DNA of 64,000 nt from NCBI GenBank assembly GCA_040954595.2, contig CM082578.2, forward strand, positions 16,430,001 through 16,494,000, read 5' to 3'. Shown here piece by piece: positions 24,875-36,400 of this stretch (the first letter of the stretch is position 1; each line of letters starts with the position of its first letter). This stretch comes from Balanoglossus misakiensis (Eukaryota; Hemichordata). The notes under the pieces are model-generated. The model was not told the origin of the DNA. It searched no databases and saw only the letters and a list, made by a program, of their open reading frames with translations. A program made the position numbers and the translations under genes.

Positions 24875-27800
24875 ATGAAGCAATTCGAAGAAATTATCAA
24901 GAGTATCGGTGGCTTCGGCAACTACCAGCGACTACAGCTGATCGTTCTCTGGGTGATCACAGGTAGCACTGCCTTTTATCAGATGGGAAACACATTCTAC
25001 AGCGCTTCGGCTGACCACTACTGCAAAGTATACGACGATCAAATTTACGTCGACCATTCCCCGTTGAAAAACTGCACCATTCCCTACAGTCTGGAAGGAG
25101 GGGACGTTTCTTGGGCGAAATGTCGGCGGTACGATGTCAACGTTTCTCGGGGAGTTTCAGAAGAAGTCTGCTCGCCTCGAAGCGAAGAGTCTGTCAATTG
25201 CGACCAAGGTTGGGTGTACGACAAAACATGGTATGAAAATACCGTCGTGTTTGAAGTAAGGGAAACCTTATTAAATATCGATGTTAATAATCATAAATAT
25301 TCATAACCTGTGCTGGTTTCGAAGAGTCAACACGTAAGCCTATCTGTCGACAGAATTACGATACTATAAAGTGTGCTTTGAGATTATTCGTTGTGTAATT
25401 ACCTGTGTTGCGACAAGAAGGTACGGCGTTAATTATTGGGGACCGAGAAGAAGATCTGATAGCGCTTCTATGACATTTTATCAACTACCCTGTTCGGACA
25501 GCTAGACTGAAATCTATTTCTGTATCCAAATTGTGATGGTAGCAGTGCGTGTTTAAATTTACCAAAGAGAACAAAATGAAATTTGAAACGTTCTGGTAAT
25601 ACAGCCGAAATTATGAAAGGTCGCCGATTCAATATGTGATCTAGACGTCCTGTGTGCACTGAACACACGATGTGTTTATCTAACACAAACAACAGAACCT
25701 CTCATAAAAGAGATGCGGTATCATTAGACTAATTACAGATGGTAGTCTGGAAACACGCTCCCCCTCAGAGAGAGTTGTTTACTTGGGTACGATGTCAAAG
25801 TTTAATCTCAAAGTGTATACGCTTTATGTTGAGAGTGTACCCAAGTAAACAACTCTCTCTGAGGGGGAGCGTGTTTCCAGACTACCATCTGTAATTAGTC
25901 TAATGATACCGCATCTCTTTTATGAGAGGTTCTGTTGTTTGTGTTAGATAAACACATCGTGTGTTCAGTGCACACAGGACGTCTAGATCACATATTGAAT
26001 CGGCGACCTTTCATAATTTCGGCTGTAAATAACGGTGACACAATATAGTCCATGGAACCATGTGTATGGCACTGGGGAAAGTGGGGTAAATGAGTTCGCT
26101 TTTTGCCTTAGGCTTACATAGATATGGTGGTATCAGAACATTTCAGACCTCAATTCATGACAACAATAACAGCGGTTGGTACACCTTTACAGACTATACG
26201 ATGCCTATCGTACTAAACGCTCCACTTTGCATAACTAACGTCATTTTTGTACTTTTTCGTCATTATTTACAACAGTACGATCTAGTTTGTGAGAAAGGCT
26301 GGATGAGGCAGTTGTCAAAATCAATCGTCCCCCTTGGCAACCTGGTTGGTGTCGTCATATCCGGTCAACTGTCTGATATGTGAGTGTCTTTGGCGGCGTC
26401 TTATGTGCACCGTTCTGTTATGCACGAAATAAAAGCAAGTTTCTTGATAATTGATATAAAAGTGCCACTATGACATTTGCTCAAGTTTGAATTATACACA
26501 AGATACATGGACAGCCTTTTAATGCGGCTTGGGGATGTACAATCGATTTCTCTTCGGATATATCGTGGAAGACCCTTTGAAGAAAGCGTGCGGTTTAAAG
26601 GTCGTTCAACTGTTCGGTAACATATCGAAATGATTGGGCGCCGGTATATCGCTTTTGTTTGCTTACATGCTTACAGACAATACTCCAATTTAAAATGATT
26701 TAGTGGCGAATGTCGCAGAACACATGTAACCATAGATTACGTTCAAACTTAGACTGAATCCAAATTTGATTAGGGATTGGTCAGTTTTCCCAATTTGTTT
26801 TGGTGAACGTCGAAAAGCTGCCGACCCCAATCTGAATTAAAAGCGAAATCTGATTTATTGATTGAAATTGGTAACACAAGTGTCCAAAATGTAAAGACTG
26901 AAATGACCAGAGAGCTGACTCAGCGAAAGACTTGCATGTACATGTATTATATTTGTCAACTCATTTAATTTCTACTCCAACTTTTTGTAGTTTCGGAAGA
27001 AGGCCAGTGTTCTTTATCAACTTGGTTCTCACAATGATAACAGCAATACTGACGTCATTCACGCCAACATACCACGCCTTTGTGATTGGCCAGTTTCTCT
27101 TGGGCGCAATTTCACACTCTCTCTTCGTTACCGGCAATATCATAGGTCAGTTTGCAGGATGTGAAACAAATTAACGTTACAAAGCCAATGTAAAAAGCTG
27201 ATTTTGATGAACACGTGTACATGTAGACGCTCCTTCAATTTTCCTAATTATGATGCATGTCTACACCTAATACGCATGACATTACAACTTATATTTATAT
27301 TTATTTCATATTCTGCCGTCTGTTTTGTCAGAAAATTAAGTGCACGACTACTAAGTTGATAATTTTAACCAGAAGGCTTACAATTTACGTAATATTCATA
27401 CGATTGATATTTGATAAGGATGGCCTGTGTTTGGCAAAAACTATGTTCAAAGACTGTTAACAACTATATTCATTTCGCATTTCTCACTAGTCTTGGAAAT
27501 GGTCAGTGTTGAGTACAGGACCATGTGCAACGCCATTCTGCATGTTGGATTTAGTACATGCTATATGCTGTTTGGGGTCATCGCACTATTGTGCCATGGT
27601 GACTGGAGACTGATTCAACTGATAGCGGGGTTGTCATGGATTTTGTTCCTTCCATCTTTCTTGTAAGTCGTCTTTGGTCACTTGGGACCATAGGGGTTTC
27701 TGGAATAACTTCTGGTGCAAGTGACCAGACACATATATGTGATTCCCAGCAATTTTTGGTAACAAATAATAAAGGTATGCGGACGATTTAAAATTTTCAC

Positions 27801-29731
27801 ATGAGTTGTGACAAGGTGATTCGGTTGGTCGATAAAAACAAAAGAAGAGAATAACGAAACAATTACTTAAATCTATTCGGTCGGACGATACGAATAAAAC
27901 TGCAGTGTACCTCCATGTGGCCACAGAGCACATATAGTTAAATGGCGTGTATTTTGGCCTGACTAAAGACACTTTGTTCAAAACAGCGGCGGCTATATCT
28001 GTTCACCGTTTGCTATAAAGAGTCATACTATGTATTTTCTCGTCAGCGTCATCATGGAAAGTCCGATGTGGCTGATACAGAAAGGTCAATACAGGAAAGC
28101 TGAGAAAGTCCTCCAGCGATTTGCCAAATTCAACAAGACGACTCTGCCAGACGATGTATTTGGAGAAGAAAATGAAACAGATTTAAAATCCGTGGATGTA
28201 CATGAAGAAACGAAGGTGAGAAAGAATCTTTGTTATTTGCCTTCAAAAGCTATCAGAACACCAGTACGGAAAACAGTTACATGTACCTCTAATTTACATA
28301 TACACATATATTATTAAAAGGGCGTCTTTGCCTCCACAACTTTACACCACGTGCTCATCTTTTCGCCTTGCAGCAACGACAATACACCCTAGTTGATATT
28401 TTCAAAACTCCACGGTTGCGTATTAGGGCAGCCCTGATGTGCTTTAACTGGTGAGTGAGTATCGCTTTAAAGTACTCGTACATTGGCTGAACTAAAATAT
28501 TTTCTTGACTCGATAGTATGTTTTTTTCTATTTTCCATCGTTACATTAGCTTTATTTTTTACTGACTCGACAATTACAGGTTTTCGTGTAGTTTCGTGTA
28601 TTACGGGATATCTCTGAACACTGACCAGCTTGGAAACAATCCCTACATAACGTTCATCCTGGCCGCTTTTGTCGAGATTCCGGGTCGATTATTGGCCTGG
28701 GGCCTTCTTCAGATTATCGGTCGACGATGGGCTCTGTTTGGTTTCGCCACTGTTGGCGGACTGACTCTGATTCTGAGCGTGCCACCTGGTGAGTATACTT
28801 GATTGGTCAATACATACTTGTAATAGCCAATCAATGGAGAAAGTTGTAATTACATGAACATTCGAAATAGAAATGTTTAAAACGTCCTTTTGCATTTTCT
28901 TTCAGAAATCGTAGAACTTTCTGTAGCCATAGCGATGTTAGCGAAACTTTGCATCGCCGCTACTTTCACAATTGTCTATCTGTATGCTGCGGAGATCTAT
29001 CCAACAGTTGTGAGGTATGTTATTTTGTACATGCACTTCTTGAATCATCGCCTCTCTCTTCTTACACACAATGACTGTCCCGTAGGCCCTGCATTTTATC
29101 TCACAGTCCCTCCACTGTGCTTATCTATATATGCCTAATATATGAACACGAAATTTTGCTCTCTGAACGACTTTTAAGTTTGTTTGTTTTTTAAATTTTG
29201 TAGGAATGTAGGGATGGGTATGTCCTCTATGTCAGCGCGCGTTGGCAGCATCATATCCCCGTACGTCATGTTACTTGACGTTTACTGGGGACCCCTTCCA
29301 TTTGTCATCATGGGTGTGACGTCAATGATTGCAGGGACGCTAGGACTCTTGCTACCGGAGACGAAGGACAAAAAGCTGCCAGAAACTCTGGAAGAGGGAG
29401 AGTTCTTTGGAGTGTGAGTATCTTAAGATAAACTCTTGGCAATAATGGATGAGATCATTTCACAACCTGATTATCAGAACCTGGATTTTCCAAAATAGCT
29501 GCATTTCGGAGTCAGTCTCAGGATCTCATTGGGGAAACTGACTGTTTTTGTGGTTGGTGTTGTAAATATTCATCACTTTTAACCAAAATACCCACTGTAT
29601 TTTCCGGCAGCAAGAAGACAAGTCTTGAAGACACTAATACGGACGCTATGAACGACAAAACTGCATTACAGCCATCAATGCAGATGACACTCTGTGATGA
29701 GGCCGTGCAAGACAACAGAGCCTTCGACTGA
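24875..29731 (+). CDS. SLC22-type organic cation/carnitine transporter, copy 4 (10 exons)
   Basis: Predicted 568-aa transporter. Exons: 24875-25255, 26276-26379, 26991-27145, 27491-27662, 28047-28215, 28374-28450, 28580-28788, 28906-29014, 29204-29413, 29611-29731. All are GT-AG with matching phases. The start MKQFEEI is conserved with the other copies. Landmarks: an extracellular loop with NCTIP and NVS sites; GQLSDMFGRRP; ESPMWLIQKGQYRKA; IGRRWAL; RNVGMGMSSMSARVGSII; an acidic tail ending in RAFD. The family imports organic cations or carnitine; the substrate is unknown. The start codon lies 66 bp from the right target site of a pogo-like transposon, and intron 1 contains a perfect 191-bp inverted repeat. 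It is convergent with the next gene (DCAF1 copy A), with the two stop codons 750 bp apart. Confidence 0.92.
25600..26027. repeat. Perfect 191-bp inverted repeat with 46-bp spacer
   Basis: The left arm 25600-25790 and the right arm 25837-26027 are exact reverse complements over all 191 bases, separated by 46 unrelated bases (25791-25836). Outward extension fails at the next base on each side. It lies wholly within intron 1 of transporter copy 4. No flanking target duplication is obvious. It could be a young foldback element, a templated inverted duplication, or an assembly or cloning artefact. Confidence 0.97.
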
Positions 29732-30481
29732 AGAGAGACCTCAGTAGTGTGCCCTCAATGATGGCAATGTCTGCACACATCAGGTCTACAAAAACATTGC
29801 TCAAACAGTTGAACATTCAGTGAATCATATTCTAAATTGCCTAAAAAATCTGTCGAGGGACACATTCAGTGCGCAGTGATGAGCCAGGACAGATAATAAG
29901 ACCATATATCAATACTGTGTTACTTACGCCTTCTTTGAATGACCAAGCTCGCAGGTCTGTTCAACCTGACAAAAGGAAAACATTTCCATATGAAATAACC
30001 ATGTGAATTATTATCATAGTTCTGTCTTCTGAAGTTTTGAACATCTAAATCAACAGTTAAAAAGGGGGCAGAAATTAAAATTAAAATTTCATAATATATT
30101 CAGAATAAGTAAATAATTATTATCCGTATGTATTTGTTTGAAAACTGCATGAGGAGACAAAGTTTGATTATAGACAATATTTGTCTTTGATTTAAAAATA
30201 TTTTTTAAAAAGGTATGGTTACCATAGGGGCACTATGTGTGCCAAAGTGCCTATTTATGGCTTAAAATGATTAGCTAACATTATCATGTAAATTTTCTTT
30301 TTAGATTTGAATAATCTGTAAATGTTGAATTTTAAACCAAGCACACAATTCCCACCCCCACCCCCCACCTCCTCTCCTCTGTAATTCAACCACAGTTTCG
30401 TTATCCTTACATCTTGTGCCCTCGAACATGGTGGTATTGGTGGTATGTGACCACTATGCAACACTATCAACCACTGTCTTC
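29732..30481. other. Convergent 3' region between SLC22 copy 4 and DCAF1 copy A
   Basis: This 750-bp stretch lies between two convergent stop codons and should hold both 3' UTRs. It is AT-rich with T and A runs, plus a C-rich tract near 30350-30370. I did not find an unambiguous AATAAA for either strand and saw no gene. Confidence 0.5.
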
Positions 30482-33400
30482 TTAGTCCACAAAATTGCCT
30501 GAGTTGTTCGGGCTTTCGATCTGTCTCATGTACATTCTTTGTTCTTCTTGTTCCTGCAACTCTCTTTCCTGCAAGAAAGAAAAAAAGACAACAGTAAGAC
30601 TCGAGTGGCCGCAGCAAAAGTGATACAATGGTTCTGGGGCGCATGCATGCTCACAAAGACTGGTGCTAATCTACTAGTCTCATTTTGTCCAACAAACATC
30701 GCTAACACGCACAGCAGATCACAATGACTTACCAGAAAACTTTCTTCTTCATCAACAAATCTCTTTCTGCCAAATTCATAAACATGGCACGACCCATACC
30801 GGTTTTGCGCCTACAAAAAAATGAACAGGTTGTGACAATGATTACTGGTTGTATCAAGAAAGTTGTCCACTAGCAAACAAGACCCTTCAAAAATACAGGG
30901 AAAGATTGAAGAAATTCATTTTGAAGACACAGAACATCAGATTAATGCAATAGGAAATGATCAACTTACCATCATGACAAAACGCTGATCGTTTGGTTCC
31001 ATGGCAAACCCTTTAATCACCCAGTGCATATTCAGTGTTGCTAAAATAGGAAAGATTCAAGGAGTACAAGGAAGAGATGATCTTCCACTCTTTGCAAGAT
31101 CTTGCAAGACTTGGTTGATTACCGTAGCAACAGGTTGCACGCCAAGTTTCTGGTATACATGTGAGTTATAGGACTGGTACCCTTTCAGACACTGAATTGT
31201 CTGCCTCTCACTTTCTTGCTTCAAATATTTACATGTACCACTGTGAGATATCATCTTAATTACTCACCTATTGTTTCATAATTTGTTGTATCAAATGTCC
31301 TGATGAATGAGTCTTGCGATCGGTCCAGACCACATTTTCGGACTGCAAAACAGAAGAATACAAACAATTTGGACACAGAGCTCACTAGATTGAAAAACGC
31401 TAGATAGCCATAACAGTTGCTAGCATGGTACTGAAACGATACACTGTACATATGACAAAAATCACAAAATGATCAGTGTGAATTTGTTGGTCATTGCCTT
31501 ACTTGCAAGAAGAGCATCTCCATTCGATGTGTAGTTCATCATGGTGCAGCAAGGTTCAAGGTCGGTGACATGGTTCATTATTCTGAAGGTTCTTGCGTCA
31601 TACTGTAATCCCAGATGTTAAGGATAGTTCCACAGGAAACAAACAAACACACACAAAGACATGAGTGGCCGACTTTTTCCCTTAAAAACTGGTGACTGGT
31701 TTACACACCAACTTTTTCCACATTGCAAGATTTCATCAGTTTTATACTTTAATGACTAATATAGTTAAAAACCTTCCACCTGCTGCAAAAATCATCTGTG
31801 CTAACAGAAAAAAAAAAGGATACAACTTGATTTTGGACGACAAGATGGCGTCCAGCCGGATGGAACAGTCCCACCATCTTGCCACTGCTGGGCTTCGCCA
31901 ACTGATCAAACAGGTGGATCAGTTTCCCTGATCTGACATCCCATAATAGTCCATCGGCGAGAACCATTGTGTCGGTGGGGTCAAAGGTCGCATGGTGCAC
32001 ATGGCAAGTGTTGTGGCGATGTGGATCAAACAGTTTCACTATCTCCTTCCCTGAGTTTGTGTCATATATCTGTGTAATAAAAGAAAGTGTTGCCATGTTG
32101 CATTTTCTGTATGGGGTCCTGAAAGAATTCAAAAACAGTAAAAAATGACATGCGTATTCCATACACTGTATATACTCATCTTGACCTTGACACCCAGATC
32201 AATGCAACATTTGATAAATCTCCACATTGGTAGAGTTATCTTAGCGACACTTACATATGCTGTTTGTAACGTCACTCCAACCAGTCGATCATCACTCGTG
32301 TTGCTGAATGCGATCATATCCTCATCATCACCGAAAGAAACCTGTTTTCTGCAAATGAGGAAGAGAAATTGAGACATTTATAAGAATCACCTTAAATGGG
32401 AGTACTGCTACTGACAGGGTTGTTGGAAGTGTGCTTACTTCCACAGTGTAACTGAATGTTATTAAGCAAACTTACTTCAGAGACATGTATTTGTAGTCAT
32501 CCTCAATCTTCCACAGGTTGCAATAACTTCCTGCTGTTAAAATTAGTCTCCCACTCTGTGACGGAAAAAAAGAAAAGAATCATTTAACAGAATAAAGACT
32601 CACAATGCCAAAAATTAACCCTGCCCTGGAGAACTGTTGGCATCATATGTGGTTTGAATATTCTTGAAGAGTAAAATCTGTCTCGACACAAAGAGACTAA
32701 GATCATTCATCTTTTGTCATTTCCTATTTCAATTTTTACCTTGGATGGCACGAGATTGCTGATTAGGTTTCCCTTCGTACATTCTGTACGGGCTACTAGC
32801 TGAAAAAGAAAAGAAAATAATGAAATATAATAAGGAAAAACTCAATAAAATAGTCTATAGTAGTATATTTTCCAAATAAACAGACTTACTTTAAACCTGG
32901 ATGAAGGTCTGTGTACAGTCTCTTCGTCTTCATCCAGAAAGGCTTTCTGATGGAGAAGTTCGTAAAATTCCACATGTCCTGATTCTGTGCCACACATGAG
33001 AACACTTCCCGAGGGCTGTCAAGGACAACAAGAAATGACGGATCAAGATTAGCAAAAAACAACAACCACTGATGAATTAATTCTATGTTCGGTTTGCCTT
33101 TGAACATGTCTGGTGATCCTTCTCACGTACGATACATAGTTTTAAATGTACCTAACATATTTCTCATTTCATCATTTCTCTTGAACATATAAAATAATGT
33201 ATCTGAAATATACATACAGGGTTTGGGTGAAAAGCACATGTGAATATCATGCTCTTGCCTCTCCAATTCACGGTTTGCACTGTGTGGAATCTGTGACAGA
33301 GAAAACAAACCTTGTGAAACAATCCTTGTGAAAATATAATGGCTGTCATATCTTTCTTGATATTAAAATTTTGATCCTGTATTGTGTTGGGAAACCAAAT

Positions 33401-36400
33401 GAAATACTGAGCAATTCTATATGTTTTACAGAGTAGAACAAGAAACCACAGTTGATACCCAAATCACAAAAGGCTGAGAAAATAGCCCAAAATTGGAGTT
33501 ACAGGGCTTGGAATTTGCTTGACAGAATTACAGAAAAAGGTCACAAAACAGAAAGGTGTTACACAAGCTATGCTGGATTGCTTTGTCATATATAAGACAA
33601 ACACAGACATTTGCTTCTACCATACCTACCGGCTGTATTTGAAGAATGTGTCCTTTCTCCTAGCGCCCAGTGTCTTGCTTTCAGGAGTAATCTGTCATGG
33701 GAACGGAAATCAAAATTAATATGGTACACTGATGCAGGAGGCACACAATTTTGTTGTCTCAGTTATGAAATTGTAAACAGCCCCTTTAAAACGTTGAAAA
33801 AGTAATACAGTGAACGCATGTTGTGAGCAGGGCACTTGTTGCCACTGCTTTTTGCTTCATCATTACCTGCTTTGCTGCAGTTCTTAACACAATATTCTTG
33901 GCTGTTTCAGATGATCTTCCAGTGTGTCTGTAGTTTCTGGGGAACAAGGGAAAATACCATCAGTGGAACTTCGAACTTGGAATGGTTATTTCAGTGAGTC
34001 AATTGGTAGGGTGAATGATCACCTAGACAATGTACGTCAAACTGTTGAAATCTGAAAATTAGATTCAAGAATGGCCTTCCCCGTTGTTGCATGTTTGACA
34101 CATTTTAAATTCACCACTCTGATGCACTCACCTGCTAAGTTTACATGCTGAACAACCCTTCATCGCACAGGAACATGCCACACTTTGGCTTTGCAGATAC
34201 TTCTTGACAATAATATCCAAACTCGGTCGTGACACAGCTGACGTTGAAGCTTGTTTCTGAAGTGCATCCAGATCTAACTGATACGGTGATTTCATCTTGG
34301 AGCAATATCTTTTCAAATTTGACTAGAAGAAAAAATGATAATGGCAGACGGGTTAGTATTAAAATATACACACAAAGGACAATAAATCGTGAAACTTCGA
34401 GGCTTGCTTAATAAAAGTACATTTCTCTCAATTCATTTGCATCAATGACTTGAATTTTAAATCTTACCTTCTTTTTCAAAGTTGACGAAGGTTGATCACC
34501 ACTGCCATCACTGGTTGTCCATTCCACGACAGAATCTGACGAAGGGACCGCAGTTTGACTGTCACATCCCTCTAATCCCAAAGATGTCAAGAAACTTGCC
34601 ATCGGTGTCACCTCCGTCTTAGGCAGCTTTGCCTCTTTACTCAAGATATCAGCAGTCTGTGACAGTCCTAGGAAAAACCAAAACAGACGCTATGTACCTG
34701 TTTCTCTGTCAACAATCACAGCCAAATCAAAGTGAAAAAGCATATAATCAATCATTTTCATGTATTTAACCAAACAATCTGTGACAGTTTGAACAATACT
34801 GATTCATTTGCCCACCTTTTGATATGAAGTGTTCCTTCATAAGTTTAAGTAAATCAGTCTCCGAGTACCTGATTTGTCGTGCCTTCATCTCAAGTTTTTC
34901 TTTTTCCTGTTGACCACATACTCTGTCTAAGACATGGGGAAAATCAAAAACATACAGTAAATGTCTTCTTCAATGAAAAGAGCACTGATCTTAGACTATC
35001 TGGTGAGATTGAAACTGAAAATGGCATGGTAAACTGCCACTGACATAGTACATGTATACCGGGTGAACCCCACATTTCTAAACTGAAACACCATGTCACA
35101 CCGGGCCTCCTCTCACACTTACCTATAAGTTTTGCAGCATGAATGCAGAAATCTTCGTGAATTGCACTTTTATCTGGATGAACAGGGCTCTCCATCAGTT
35201 CTGTGTAAAGGAGAAAGTGAAACAAACACAGGAACATTATCATGAAGGTTCCCAAAAAAGTATGCACGATTCATAAAGAGCCAGTTTGGTGGAGAACAGA
35301 CCTGGCAAAGTGAGCAATTAGATGGGCTATTTCTAGAAGTCTAAAATATTTACCAACATCACTCTGATTGCATCAAATGAATTACTTCTCTTTCAACAAT
35401 CACATCGGGTAAATCTTAGAAGACTTGCCTTTCAATTTTCCCTGAGCAATCCAGGGCAACTGCCTAATGATCTGTGCAACTTCTTCCCTCACAGCCATTG
35501 CATAGAGGCATCGCACAGCCAGACATCTCATTTCATCCGCAGAAAGTCTGGGGGCCTTGGTGCCCAGGCACAGTAACAACACCTAAAATGAAATGAGATG
35601 AAATAAGTTGCAATAATGAGTGCTGAAACAGGTGGCTGTTCTACTTTTTTATGAACTTCAACGTATACTCCTCCATAACCGTGTACACTTTTCATCATTG
35701 AAACTTGTAGATCATTTGACTATCTCACTGCAATATCTGCAATGTGATACAATGAACAGGACTCACAGAGAGAACTCCAGCAGCTCGGGCACTGGTGTGC
35801 ATCTTTTCCAGATCATCCAACAAAACTCTCTTCGTTTCACTCGAAGGTTCATTCTCATCAAAATCTTCCTGCAGAAGTGGAAGATAAAAAAAAAGATACA
35901 CACAAATAATGACCTGATGTGTGATAAATGAGAACACAGAAAAGGGAATTTTACAAGAAATATATAAATAGAAATAAACGATTTTTGAAAGGTGGCTGGA
36001 GAATTATTAATAGTTAAAGTGTACCTACCCAGAGGGTGTTGTAAGCCAGGCAATTATGCAGGACTTTAAGAGCAACTACTTTCATATCAGTCAATTTTGC
36101 ATTGATGATCACATGCAGCAACACACTGGGAATGAAAAAAATAACATCATGAAACATATCTTTAAAAATGCTGATTTGATCAAACAAATTCATTCAAATC
36201 ACAGACTCGGACGCTTGCATCAATAATGTAGAGGTTGAATGTTGAAACCAGCAGTGTGCTACCAAGTCAGAGTCAACCATGCAGATAATATCTAGAAGTA
36301 CAGAACTGCACTCACCCAAATCCATAGCATCTCGGTGTCGAACTGTCCACCCTCGTGAATGGCCTTGACAGATGAAGTCTGGCTTCGCGTGTCACGGTTG

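Noticed and set aside
30255-30708. Overlapping frames next to the last exon of DCAF1 copy A
   Set aside because: Antisense or off-frame shadows of exon 30568-30482 and the 3' region; no domain.
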